From: Natrinema sp. CBA1119
Lineage (GTDB): Archaea; Halobacteriota; Halobacteria; Halobacteriales; Natrialbaceae
NCBI RefSeq assembly: GCF_002572525.1
Contig: NZ_PDBS01000001.1
Coordinates: 3,968,001 to 4,032,000 of the forward strand
Direction: 5' to 3'
DNA: 64,000 nt
This document shows, one piece after another, positions 1 through 8,305 of this stretch. A model generated the notes under the pieces. It was not told where the DNA came from, searched no databases, and saw nothing but the letters and a program-made list of their open reading frames with translations. The position numbers and the translations under genes are program-made. Each line of letters begins with the position of its first letter. Position 1 is the stretch's first letter.

Positions 1-46
1 GGAGGATCTCTATCGCGTCGAGGACGTCCGGACGACGACCCACTGA
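1..46 (+). CDS. C-terminal end of an unidentified protein (partial)
   Basis: An open frame enters from the left edge and ends at a TGA at 44-46; the last residues read EDLYRVEDVRTTTH. Too short to assign a family. The 120 bases after it hold no gene. Confidence 0.5.
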   Translation, partial: EDLYRVEDVRTTTH

Positions 47-168
47 GCTCGCGATCCGCTTCTCGCAGCCACAGTAGACTCGCTCTCACTTTCGCTCTCG
101 AGCGATCGGTGAAAACGGTGGTTCACGGGTTCGCGACTCTACCGTCGAAACCCGTTTGATGCGTCAGC

Positions 169-825
169 TTACTCGGGAACGTACGTGGCCGATTTCAGTT
201 CACGGACGACGGTCGACTCGTGTTCGGCGATCCCGCCGACGAGTTCGCGGGCGGCATCTTCGACGTCGTCCTCGGCAACGACCCTGTTCGCCAGCCCCAG
301 TTCGCGGGCTCGGTCGGGATCGATCGCATCGCCGGTGAGAGCGATTTCTTTCGTGGCTCTGGTTCCGACGATCCGCTCGAGCGGTGCGATCGTGTGCGTC
401 GCGGCGATCCCGAACTGCACTTCCGGCAGGGACAGCGTCGTCTCCTCGCCGAGGACGAGGAAGTCACAGCGCAGCGAGAGGATGAACCCGATACCGACGA
501 GTGCCCCGTGGGCCGCCACGGCCGTCGGATACGGACGCGAGGTGAGGAAGCCGTAGATCTCGTCGTTCAGGTCATTGATCTCGTCCGCGTACTTCTCGTC
601 ATACTCCTCGTCGGCGACGATCTCCCTGTCCATTCCGGCACAGGTTGCCGGGCCGTTGCCGGCGATGATGAGCCCGTCCACCGCCTCCTCCGGCAACTCG
701 ACGAGAGCGTCACGTAGCTCCGAAAGGAGCTCGAGGGTGACGGCGTTGAGTTTGTCCGGACGATTCAATCGGACGGTAGCGATCCCATCGGATCGATCCA
801 CCGCGACGAGGTCGGGCGTTGCCAT
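169..825 (-). CDS. Enoyl-CoA hydratase/isomerase family protein
   Basis: Crotonase-fold protein of about 218 residues, likely acting on an acyl-CoA thioester in the cytoplasm. Seen: N-terminal strand pattern typical of crotonases ([21 protein letters not shown]), an oxyanion-hole region around [12 protein letters not shown], and a second one around [11 protein letters not shown]. The usual catalytic Glu pair is not obvious, so the reaction is open. The ATG at 825 is preferred; a GTG at 837 would add four residues. The protein is shorter than the usual 255-260 residues because the C-terminal helices are reduced. It stands alone, divergent from the PH-domain pair. Confidence 0.8.
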   Translation of the reverse strand: MATPDLVAVDRSDGIATVRLNRPDKLNAVTLELLSELRDALVELPEEAVDGLIIAGNGPATCAGMDREIVADEEYDEKYADEINDLNDEIYGFLTSRPYPTAVAAHGALVGIGFILSLRCDFLVLGEETTLSLPEVQFGIAATHTIAPLERIVGTRATKEIALTGDAIDPDRARELGLANRVVAEDDVEDAARELVGGIAEHESTVVRELKSATYVPE

Positions 826-963
826 GCCGATTACCACCCGTCAACTCCGCATAAATTCGGGGGTAATCGAACTGAACGCGACCCGAACCCGTCGGACTCT
901 CACGGCGTGCGAACCGCCGCCGCTTTCCCACCCTTTAATCACGATTGTTCCGTGACGATACGT

Positions 964-1452
964 ATGGAACGGCTCACTCCGCGAGTGCGGGGCGTCTGGC
1001 TCGCTCTCGCGATCGTTCGAGCCGCGATTTTCGGCGGGATCATCGTCGGCGCGACGATCGCTATTTCCCGCACCGACCTCTGGACCGACGCGCCCGCGGC
1101 ACTCGTCCCGGCTGCCGTCGCGATCGCCCTCGCGCTCGCCGTCCTGCGGATCGGCGTGGCCTGGCTGCGATACGGCGTCTGGCGATTCGACCTTCGGGAC
1201 GACGACCTCTACATCGAACGCGGCGTCTTCACGCGAACCAAGACGGTCGTCCCCTACGTCCGGGTCCAGCACGTCGACTCCAGACGCTCGCCGCTCGAGC
1301 GAACCGTCGGCCTCGCGACGGTGGTGGTATACACGGCCGGCTCGAGGAGTTCCGACGTCGCGATCCCCGGTCTGACGCCGGCACGGGCAGAGGAACTACA
1401 GGAGTCGCTGCGCCGGCTCGCGATCGAGAGCGCGGGTGAAGACGCCGTATGA
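964..1452 (+). CDS. PH domain-containing membrane protein (YdbS-like)
   Basis: Protein of 162 residues with two N-terminal membrane helices (about residues 12-60) followed by a bacterial PH domain (bPH2, formerly DUF304). The domain shows the usual core: [19 protein letters not shown], then [33 protein letters not shown] 964 is chosen because upstream in-frame residues do not look coding. Its stop overlaps the start of the next gene (ATGA at 1449-1452), so the two are cotranscribed. Paired YdbS/YdbT-type proteins are widespread; their role in the envelope is not well defined. Confidence 0.85.
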   Translation: MERLTPRVRGVWLALAIVRAAIFGGIIVGATIAISRTDLWTDAPAALVPAAVAIALALAVLRIGVAWLRYGVWRFDLRDDDLYIERGVFTRTKTVVPYVRVQHVDSRRSPLERTVGLATVVVYTAGSRSSDVAIPGLTPARAEELQESLRRLAIESAGEDAV

Positions 1453-3053
1453 AGAAACTCCATCCGGCGTCAGTCGCCGTCCGATCGCTCTCGAGGAGCC
1501 TCAACACCGGCTTCGTCTTCTTCGTCGTCGGCGTCATCGTCTCGCCCGGCGGTAACGGGATGAATCTGCTCTCGGTGTTCGGTCTCGTCCTGTTCGGGGT
1601 CGTTACGGGAATCGTCTACGAGTTCGCCTACTACCAGCGATTTCGGTACGAACTCACTGCGGACACGTTCGATGTTACCTCCGGAGTGATCTCGCGTCGG
1701 GACCGCGAACTCCCCCTTGGTCGGGTCCAGAACGTCGATATCAGACAGAACGTGATCGAACGACTTCTCGGGATCGCGGCCGTCCACATCGAAACCGCCG
1801 GCGGCGGCGAAACCGAAGTCAGCCTCCAGTACGTCGACGAGTCGGAAGCCCGGCACCTCAGACGGCAACTACGGGGTGGCGCGAGCCCCGAGCGGACCGA
1901 AGGGGACGACGATGAGGCACTCGAGGACGAGGTAGACGCGGCCGATTCCGCTGTGGAGCCGTCGGCGGACGAAGAGATCCTGTTCGAGATCGAACCCCGC
2001 GAACTCGCAATCTTGAGCGTCTTCACCATCGATCCGGGGGCCAGCGTCCTGGGCGGTATCGCGCTCTCATTCGCCAGCGGATTCGATCCGGAAACGTTGC
2101 TCCCGACCGACCGAATCGCCGGGCTTCCGGGACCGGCGACGGGAATATTCCTCCTCGCCTGGGGGCTCTTGCTCTTCGTGCTCGCCGCCTGGATCGTCAG
2201 CGCAATCCTCACGTTCACCCGGTACTACGGCTTCCGGCTCACTCGCGTCGACGACGAACTCTACTATGAACGGGGGCTCCTCCAGCGCTACAGCGGGACG
2301 ATCCCCCTCGATAAGGTCCAGACGCTGACCATCTCGGAGTCGATCCCCTTCCGGTGGTTCGGCTACGCTGCCCTGGGCGTCGAGACGGCCGGGTACGCGC
2401 CCGGTCAATCCGGCTCCCGCGGGACGGAATCTGCGATTCCGCTCGCCGACGCCGACCGCGTGGTCGCGCTCGCACGCGCGATCGAACCGTTCGGCCCGGT
2501 GGATCTCGAGTCGCCGCCGCGTCGCGCTCGAGAACGGTATGCGGTCCGGTATCTACTCGTCGTGGCTGCGATCGTCGGCAGCGCGTACGCAGTGGCACGG
2601 TATACCGCGGTCGTTCGCCAGTGGTACGTCCTCGCCGTCCTCGCCGTGCTCGCTCCGTTCGCCGCCCACCTGAAGTGGTCGAATCGGGGCTACTGCGTCG
2701 GCGACCGGTACTTCCTCACGCGGGCGGGGTTCTGGCGGCGAACGACGAAGATCGTCCCCTACTATCGGGTGCAGGCCGTCCTTCACGAGGCGACGATCTT
2801 CCAGCGTCGCCGCCGTCTCGCCAGCGTGACTGCTGACACCGCGAGTTCCGCCTCCTTCTTCGGCCGGGCAGCGACGGCCCACGACGTGGATACGGATCGC
2901 GGCCTCGAGCTACAGGCCATCATCGAGGAGCGATTACAGGACCGTCTCCGGGCGCGCCAGCGCCAGCGGACGGTCGGGCGGTGGTTTCGGGAGGCGAGCG
3001 ACGACGAGTCGGCGGACGAGGACGCGTCGGTAGACCGCGACGACGAGCGGTGA
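1449..3053 (+). CDS. PH domain-containing membrane protein with three PH repeats (YdbT-like)
   Basis: Protein of 534 residues, the long partner of the gene it overlaps. It contains three bPH2-type units, each preceded by membrane helices: [22 protein letters not shown] near residue 80, [22 protein letters not shown] near 280 and [24 protein letters not shown] near 440. An acidic linker (about residues 145-180) separates the first two units. The C-terminus is a charged tail. Length and architecture match YdbT-family proteins. It probably forms a membrane complex with the 162-residue partner; the function is unknown. Confidence 0.85.
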   Translation: MKKLHPASVAVRSLSRSLNTGFVFFVVGVIVSPGGNGMNLLSVFGLVLFGVVTGIVYEFAYYQRFRYELTADTFDVTSGVISRRDRELPLGRVQNVDIRQNVIERLLGIAAVHIETAGGGETEVSLQYVDESEARHLRRQLRGGASPERTEGDDDEALEDEVDAADSAVEPSADEEILFEIEPRELAILSVFTIDPGASVLGGIALSFASGFDPETLLPTDRIAGLPGPATGIFLLAWGLLLFVLAAWIVSAILTFTRYYGFRLTRVDDELYYERGLLQRYSGTIPLDKVQTLTISESIPFRWFGYAALGVETAGYAPGQSGSRGTESAIPLADADRVVALARAIEPFGPVDLESPPRRARERYAVRYLLVVAAIVGSAYAVARYTAVVRQWYVLAVLAVLAPFAAHLKWSNRGYCVGDRYFLTRAGFWRRTTKIVPYYRVQAVLHEATIFQRRRRLASVTADTASSASFFGRAATAHDVDTDRGLELQAIIEERLQDRLRARQRQRTVGRWFREASDDESADEDASVDRDDER

Positions 3054-3135
3054 CGGCCACAGGGGCGCAACGACTGCCGACGGCTCGAGAGGAGTAGTAC
3101 ATGACCGACTCCGAAACGGCCATGGAATAAGCGAC

Positions 3136-3338
3136 GTGCACACGAAAGTTGCGATCGCCTGTCAGGGTGGTGGGAGCACACGGCCTTTACTGCGGGGGCG
3201 CTCCAGCGGCTGTTACCGGAAATCGCGCGCCCGGAATACGAACTCATCGGCTTCTCGGGAACGCTTGGCGGCGCGATCTGTGCGCTCTTGGGCTGGTACC
3301 GACACACGTCGTCCCGGAGCTCGCCATCCGGGGATTAG
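3136..3338 (+). pseudogene. Patatin-like phospholipase remnant (frameshifted, truncated)
   Basis: GTG at 3136 opens VHTKVAIACQGGGS, the glycine-rich oxyanion loop that starts patatin-like proteins. The frame is then lost. One inserted base after 3177 (AGCACACGG to AGCCACACGG) continues it as HTAFTAGALQRLLPEI and ELIGFSGTLGGAICALLGWY, which holds the GxSxG nucleophile motif of patatins. The restored frame ends at TAG 3336-3338 after about 67 residues, against 250-300 in the family, and runs into the convergent dehydrogenase gene. I call it a decayed gene; the truncation stays even if the frameshift is a sequencing error. Confidence 0.7.
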
Positions 3339-4210
3339 TAGGTCAGGCTCATCCCGCCCTCGTGGGTCATGTCTCCGCCGTTGAGATGCGTACTGTGGTG
3401 TGAACAGCCCATCACGAACAGGTTGGCGACCTCGGAGGGCTCCATCATCTCTTTGACACGAGTGTGTTCTAACATCACGTTCTCGACGACCTCGTCGACG
3501 GTCATGTCGCGCCGATCGGCCGTCTCGGGGAGCTGTTTCGCGACGAGCGCCGTCTTGACGTAGGCGGTGCTGACGGTGAACGCTCGTACGTCCCCCTCGC
3601 CCTCGGCGGCAATCGACTGGGTCAGCCCCCGGAGCCCGAACTTCGTCGTGTTGTACGCGACCTTGTCCTGCGTCACGATGTGGCCGTGGACCGAGCACAT
3701 GTTCGCGACGACGCCCGTGCCGTCCTCGTTGTCGCGGAAATGAGGGAGACAGTGTTTCGTGAGCACCATCGGTGCCCGCTGCATGACGTCGTGCATCAGG
3801 TCGTACTGCTCGAGGGGGAACGATTCGATCGGTGCGACCGTCTGAATCCCGGCGATGTTGGCCAGATACCGGACGTTGCCCTGTTCGGCCGCTTCGTCGA
3901 CGATCCGCTCGAGATCGGCGTCGTCAGTCAGGTCGCCGACGACCGTGACGAGTTCGCCCGGCAGGGACAGGTCTTCGGCCTGGCTCTGCGTCTCGGCGAG
4001 GCCGTCCTCGTCGCGGTCCGTCGCGACGACGGTCAGGTCGTTCGCGGTGAAGGCCAGCGCAGTGGCCTGTCCGATACCGGAGCCGGCCCCCGTCACAATC
4101 GCGACGTTCTCGGCGGTATACTGTGGGTCCTCGAGTACCAGCAGATCGTCGCGAGTGAGTTTGGACGGTCCGTACGTTTCCATCGCCTCCTCGACGGTCA
4201 TGTCTGCCAT
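3335..4210 (-). CDS. SDR family oxidoreductase, 3-hydroxybutyrate dehydrogenase-like
   Basis: Short-chain dehydrogenase of 291 residues. Seen: the nucleotide-binding TGAGSGIG near residue 40, NIAG, and the catalytic YNTTK (Tyr-x-x-x-Lys) in DKVAYNTTKFG. The C-terminal part (STAYVKTALVAKQLPE, then EMMEPSEVANLFVMG) resembles bacterial D-3-hydroxybutyrate dehydrogenases, where a conserved VEKQ follows the PGYV loop. That substrate is an inference. ATG 4210 is preferred over an upstream TTG at 4231. The N-terminal extension of about 35 residues before the Rossmann fold is unusual. Confidence 0.8.
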   Translation of the reverse strand: MADMTVEEAMETYGPSKLTRDDLLVLEDPQYTAENVAIVTGAGSGIGQATALAFTANDLTVVATDRDEDGLAETQSQAEDLSLPGELVTVVGDLTDDADLERIVDEAAEQGNVRYLANIAGIQTVAPIESFPLEQYDLMHDVMQRAPMVLTKHCLPHFRDNEDGTGVVANMCSVHGHIVTQDKVAYNTTKFGLRGLTQSIAAEGEGDVRAFTVSTAYVKTALVAKQLPETADRRDMTVDEVVENVMLEHTRVKEMMEPSEVANLFVMGCSHHSTHLNGGDMTHEGGMSLTY

Positions 4211-4395
4211 ATCGATTCGGATGGAGACCAACGGGGAATAACTACCGCCGAGGTATTCCTAGCGCAACCGACCGGCTGAATTGCTCTCACTACCGGATGC
4301 TGGAGAGCACTGCCGGGAATCGGTGCGCCCCGTCCGACGTCAGATGAATTGGGTGCGTGTCCCGAACTTGTAGGTTGCCAGCGCCCACCCAATCA

Positions 4396-4419
4396 GTATA
4401 GCGGTATGTGATTTATGGG
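4396..4419 (+). repeat. 24-base inverted repeat, left copy
   Basis: GTATAGCGGTATGTG followed by ATTTATGGG. It matches the reverse complement of 7305-7328 at 23 of 24 positions; the only difference is the eighth base. The pair bounds the DUF5805/integrase genes. Confidence 0.75.
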
Positions 4420-5590
4420 TTTGAGAGCGGACAGTGCACGACTCCGGAAAGTACATCAGTGCGACAATTTTGCTGGACAAGAGATCGCTTGGCCGAACGA
4501 GTACACGTATCGAATTCGGGACCCACAGCGTCCCGTGAGGAGCTATCGCACTTACGTTCGTACAAGGCTACCAGCCGATTAAACGCCGTTCACGCCGTCA
4601 TGAGCCGACTCGAGTCGCATACGGTATTTCCCCTGTCTGACTGAGAGGGCTCCGAGAGAGACACGACAGACGGATCGGAATCGACTCGAGCATAGGAGTA
4701 CCGCAGTCTCACTGACAGACAACAAAGAGTGGCAGAACCATAGCAGCCACCGAACGTCACTTCCCGTTCGCACGACGGCTGTGTGATCGGTATGTGAATG
4801 GGAACGGTGTGTGACCGTTGCAGTCGGTAGTATAGTCGATGTCCGGAACGGCTTGCGTATCGATGTCTACGGTGTCCGGTCTGAACCGGTGAAATCGCTC
4901 GTCGACGACGCCGATACCGAGGTTCGACACAGCGTCGACTGGAGAACAGTCATCGTTCAACGCTGAACTTGCAACTCAGTGGCCGTGACCGAGAAAGTCT
5001 CGCTGAGAGAGCGCGTCGAAGCGACCAGTCCGAGCTGACTCCGCCTCTGGAAACGGTCGGATGACTCGCTTGACCCTCATACGATGGTACTGGCGTCCAC
5101 CGCAAACTGAGAAGGTCCCCTCTTTCCTGGAGATGCGCGAAAGGGGTACCGACTCGAGTGAATTCGTGATCGCGACGTTCTAACTCTCGGAGAGGCACGA
5201 CTGGACGACCGGATGTAGACTCGTTCGGAACCGAAGCGCGCTGCCGAGTCGATCATTCTGTGCGCAGTAACAGGCTATCGCCGGAGAGAGAAAGACCGAG
5301 ATCCGGCCGAATGCGAGCGGCGTCTACGAGACCAGTGCGTTGTCGCTGGAGCAGGTTCGATTCGGGACTGCATTTCCGATCGATAGTCGCCGAACGAATC
5401 GCGATACGTACGTAAAATCGACTCCATTCGCCGGTCAGCACTCGACGATTTGACGCCACGAGCGATGGAAGCGTCTCGGCCACCCAGCTGCTCATTGTCT
5501 CTGTATCTCAAAGTATAGGGCCACACATCAAAAATCAATATCTGATCTCGTATCACCACTGTAGTTACTTATCTTCGATAATAGGACTGC
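4420..5590. other. Gene-poor, AT-richer intergenic stretch
   Basis: About 1.2 kb between the dehydrogenase and the recombinase pair. The short open frames here (for example 4408-4644 on plus; 4950-5198 and 5253-5495 on minus) show no recognisable motif or acidic haloarchaeal composition. GC content looks lower than in neighbouring genes. It may be decayed mobile DNA. I see no RNA gene. Confidence 0.5.
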
Positions 5591-5594
5591 ATTC

Positions 5595-5673
5595 CGCGTT
5601 TGATTAGCCCTGCTAGCTGAGATAAATATACTTAGCTCGAATAATGGGTAGATTGAAGATCATCGCGTTTGAT
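5595..5673 (+). promoter_or_regulatory. Promoter of the DUF5805/integrase pair with duplicated CGCGTTTGAT
   Basis: An AT-rich TATA-like element (ATAAATATAC, about 5622-5631) lies some 50 bases before the ATG at 5683. The 10-mer CGCGTTTGAT occurs on both sides of it, at 5595-5604 and 5664-5673. Such an arrangement would suit autoregulation by the ribbon-helix-helix-like product, which is an inference. Confidence 0.4.
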
Positions 5674-5682
5674 GGATGACGT

Positions 5683-6078
5683 ATGAGCGATTCAGGAGAT
5701 ACTTCTCGAAAATCTGTCAAGACCTACGTCCCAGCCTACCAAAAATCGGAGTGGCAATCCCACGCCGACGATCTCGATATGAGTCAGAGCGAGTTCGTCC
5801 GAACGATGGTTCAGGCGGGACGAAAAGGGTTCGAAACCGGCTCTGCGGAACCCGATTCTCCGGACCCAGACCCTGGGGGTAACGCCCTCGAAACGCAGAT
5901 CCTCAAACTCCTCTCTGCTGACACGTATTCGTGGGACGAACTGCTCGAGGCGGTCTCCAACGACATCGAGTCGCGACTGGACGAGACGCTCGAGGAACTG
6001 CAATCGAACAATCGGATTCGATACAGCGGACGCCACGGGGGGTACACGACCGTCGACGGTGGTGGCGATGGCGACTGA
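5683..6078 (+). CDS. DUF5805-type ribbon-helix-helix-like protein
   Basis: Protein of 131 residues. The N-terminal half reads KSVKTYVPAYQKSEW...DLDMSQSEFVRTMVQAGRKGF, the strand-helix-helix pattern of RHH DNA-binding proteins. The C-terminal half (about residues 70-125) looks like a winged helix (ILKLLSADTYSWDELLEAVS...RIRYSGRHGGYTTV). I recognise it as the haloarchaeal DUF5805 family, which commonly sits in front of a tyrosine recombinase, as here. Its stop overlaps the recombinase start by 11 bases. Likely a regulator or accessory DNA-binding factor for that enzyme. Confidence 0.8.
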   Translation: MSDSGDTSRKSVKTYVPAYQKSEWQSHADDLDMSQSEFVRTMVQAGRKGFETGSAEPDSPDPDPGGNALETQILKLLSADTYSWDELLEAVSNDIESRLDETLEELQSNNRIRYSGRHGGYTTVDGGGDGD

Positions 6079-7114
6079 ACCCACCGGCGACGCGCCGGCA
6101 GATGTGACGGAACCGATCGCGTACTTCCTCGACGACCAGCGCTATCACGGCAAGAGCGAACGGACGCTCGAGGCCTACGAGCGGGTGCTTCGCCGGTTCG
6201 AGACGTTTCTCTCCGATCGCTTCGACGTCGAAGCGGTCGGGAACGCCCAGCGTCGGGAGTGTATGGCCTGGATTCACTCGCTACGCGACGAGTTCGAAGA
6301 CAGCACAATCGCGTCGTATGCGTCCTATCTCAATCGATTCTACGACTACATGGTCCGCGTCGGTGTCTTCGACGACAATCCGATGGCGCTCGTCATAGAG
6401 GAGATGCCCGAATCGATCGATACGAACCCGACGAGACGCGATATCTCGGTGGGCGAAATGCAGTCGTTCGTCGGAACGATCGCTCATCCCCTCGAGCGGG
6501 CCGTCATCGTCACCCTCCTCAAGACGGGGATGCGTGTCGGCGAGTGCTGTAATCTCGATCTACGGGACCTACACCTCGAGCTGCCGGAACTCGACCTCGC
6601 ATGGGAGCCCCGCGTCGGCCTCGAACGGCGACCCTCGTCGGTGTTCGTCTCGTCCGAGCCGGCCCGCGGAACGGCCGTCAACGGCGAGGAACGGACGGCC
6701 TCGAACAAGCGAAAGCGGGAGACGGTCGTCCCCGTGGACGACGAGCTTCGAGCGGCGTTACTCGAGTGGCTGGCCATCCGCCCCGACGCGATCTCGTCGG
6801 CACGGCCGCTCTTCATCGATACCGGGTCGTCCTGGGGCGAACGGCTAACACCGTCGGACGTCCGCTATATCGTCGAGAAACACGCTCGTGAGTACGGCTG
6901 GTACCGGACCGGCGGCGGCACAGGAGAGAACGTCACGCCACACTACTTTCGGCACTTCTTCACCACGCATCTGCGGGATCGCACCGGTGATCGGGGAATC
7001 GTCCAGTACCTCCGCGGCGACGTCGCCGGCGACGTGATTGATACCTACACCCACAACTGGGGCGACCGCGTCCGTGAGACCTACCTCGAGTCGATTTACT
7101 CCGTCACCCGGTGA
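6068..7114 (+). CDS. Tyrosine recombinase/integrase (XerC/D-like)
   Basis: Site-specific recombinase of 348 residues. The N-terminal core-binding domain (about residues 15-105) is a SAM-like helical domain (HGKSERTLEAYERVLRRFETFL). The catalytic domain has the first Arg in LLKTGMRVGECCNLDL, the H-x-x-R box in TPHYFRHFFTTHL and the nucleophile Tyr near the C-terminus in YLESIY. ATG 6068 is used; GTGs at 6059 and 6062 are in frame. It is paired with the DUF5805 gene and lies inside a 24-base inverted repeat (4396-4419 and 7305-7328). No tRNA-type attachment site is visible. Confidence 0.9.
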   Translation: MATEPTGDAPADVTEPIAYFLDDQRYHGKSERTLEAYERVLRRFETFLSDRFDVEAVGNAQRRECMAWIHSLRDEFEDSTIASYASYLNRFYDYMVRVGVFDDNPMALVIEEMPESIDTNPTRRDISVGEMQSFVGTIAHPLERAVIVTLLKTGMRVGECCNLDLRDLHLELPELDLAWEPRVGLERRPSSVFVSSEPARGTAVNGEERTASNKRKRETVVPVDDELRAALLEWLAIRPDAISSARPLFIDTGSSWGERLTPSDVRYIVEKHAREYGWYRTGGGTGENVTPHYFRHFFTTHLRDRTGDRGIVQYLRGDVAGDVIDTYTHNWGDRVRETYLESIYSVTR

Positions 7115-7304
7115 CCGGGCACTGGCAGTCCGACCGACCCTTCGACCGTCTCGTCGAGTTTCAGGTCGGCGTCTGTTCGGATCTCAGCTCATTTCGGCGT
7201 TGAACCGTTCGAAATTGTCGTCTGACGCCGGTTTTGTTTCACGAAAAACGTCTCGTGCCAAGTTTTTACTATAACCATACTAAACCCTCCTGTTGTATTT
7301 CGCC
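7115..7304. other. Intergenic stretch after the integrase with T-rich runs
   Basis: No gene. GGTTTTGTTTC and AGTTTTTACT (about 7231-7270) may serve as archaeal T-rich termination signals for the integrase operon. Confidence 0.35.
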
Positions 7305-7328
7305 CCCATAAATCACATACTGCTATAC
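7305..7328 (-). repeat. 24-base inverted repeat, right copy
   Basis: Reverse complement of 4396-4419 with one mismatch. It is followed by a small GC hairpin (GCCCCCT-CC-AGGGGGC at about 7336-7351). Between this and the lactonase gene only a promoter is visible. Confidence 0.75.
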
Positions 7329-7460
7329 CAATATCGCCCCCTCCAGGGGGCCTCGGATAGTCGTCTCTCCGTTATATTCCCCTGGAAGGACTGATTTCGT
7401 CGAGAGGGGGCTCTCGCAACCGCCGAACGGGTGCTCCCAGCGATACACGCTCCCGAAACG

Positions 7461-7467
7461 TTATTAG
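7461..7467 (+). promoter_or_regulatory. TATA-like box of the MBL lactonase gene
   Basis: TTATTAG, preceded by CGAAACG (BRE-like), lies 32-38 bases before the ATG at 7499. Confidence 0.4.
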
Positions 7468-7498
7468 CCGTTGTGTTGGCGTTTGCCTGTGGTGTCAT

Positions 7499-8305
7499 AT
7501 GGTAGACGCTAACATCCACGTGCTCGATCGCGGCAGTCTCGACGTCGACATGAACTACATGATGGAGGGCCACGTGCTCGGCACGCACGACAAGCCGAAT
7601 CCCGACATCGACTACGGCGAGATCCCGGTCTGGAGCCTCGTCATCGATCACCCCGAGGGGACGATCCTCTGGGACACCGGCTCCCATCACGACGCGCTCG
7701 AGGGGCACTGGCCCGAAGGGTTGTTACAGGCGTTTTATCCCTACGACGCCCACGAGCATCGCCTCGACGACGACCTGAACGAGGCCGGGTTCGGAATCGA
7801 CGACATCGATTACGTTTTCCAGACCCACCTGCATCTCGACCACGCCGGCGGACTGGAGTTCTTCGACGGGACGGACATCCCGGTCTTTGTCCACGAGAAG
7901 GAACTCAAGTACGCCTACTACAGCGCCAAGACCGACGAGGGCAGCGGCGCGTACATCCTCGAGGACTTCGATCACGACCTGAACTGGCACGTGCTACATC
8001 AGGACCGCGAGCGACACTTCGAGGATCTGGCGTTCGTCCGCTTCCCGGGGCACACCCCCGGACTCACCGGGACGACGATCCACCTCGACGGCGAGGGGAC
8101 GATCGTGTTCACCGGCGACCAGGTCTACATGGCCGACAACTTCGAGGCAGAGATCCCGCTCGGAGCGAACCTCCTCTGGGGGAAGACCGAGTGGTTCGAC
8201 AGCCTCCGTCGGATCCAGGAACTCGAGCGGCGTCACGACGCAGAGATCGTTTACGGACACGATCCCGAACAGTTCGAGGCCATGCAGCCGGGGTGGGGGC
8301 TGTGA
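7499..8305 (+). CDS. MBL-fold hydrolase, N-acyl homoserine lactonase family-like
   Basis: Metallo-beta-lactamase-fold protein of 268 residues. Seen: the zinc motif HLHLDHAGG near residue 105, GHTPGLTG with its metal-binding His near 183, TGDQVY near 205 and a final YGHD near 258. This pattern and the early GTILWDTG match the AttM/AiiA lactonase group, which opens lactone rings; the true substrate is unknown. The stop overlaps the GTG start of the next gene by four bases, so the pair is cotranscribed. The order lactonase then hydroxyacid dehydrogenase suggests breakdown of a lactone or hydroxyacid. Confidence 0.8.
   Translation: MVDANIHVLDRGSLDVDMNYMMEGHVLGTHDKPNPDIDYGEIPVWSLVIDHPEGTILWDTGSHHDALEGHWPEGLLQAFYPYDAHEHRLDDDLNEAGFGIDDIDYVFQTHLHLDHAGGLEFFDGTDIPVFVHEKELKYAYYSAKTDEGSGAYILEDFDHDLNWHVLHQDRERHFEDLAFVRFPGHTPGLTGTTIHLDGEGTIVFTGDQVYMADNFEAEIPLGANLLWGKTEWFDSLRRIQELERRHDAEIVYGHDPEQFEAMQPGWGL

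Noticed and set aside
5325-5365. tRNA-like T-arm sequence GCAGGTTCGATTCGGGACTGC
   Set aside because: No matching acceptor stem, D arm or anticodon arm can be formed at proper distances.
4408-5559. Six small open frames in the gene-poor region
   Set aside because: They are short, overlap on opposite strands, lack acidic composition and family motifs, and show no consistent start context.
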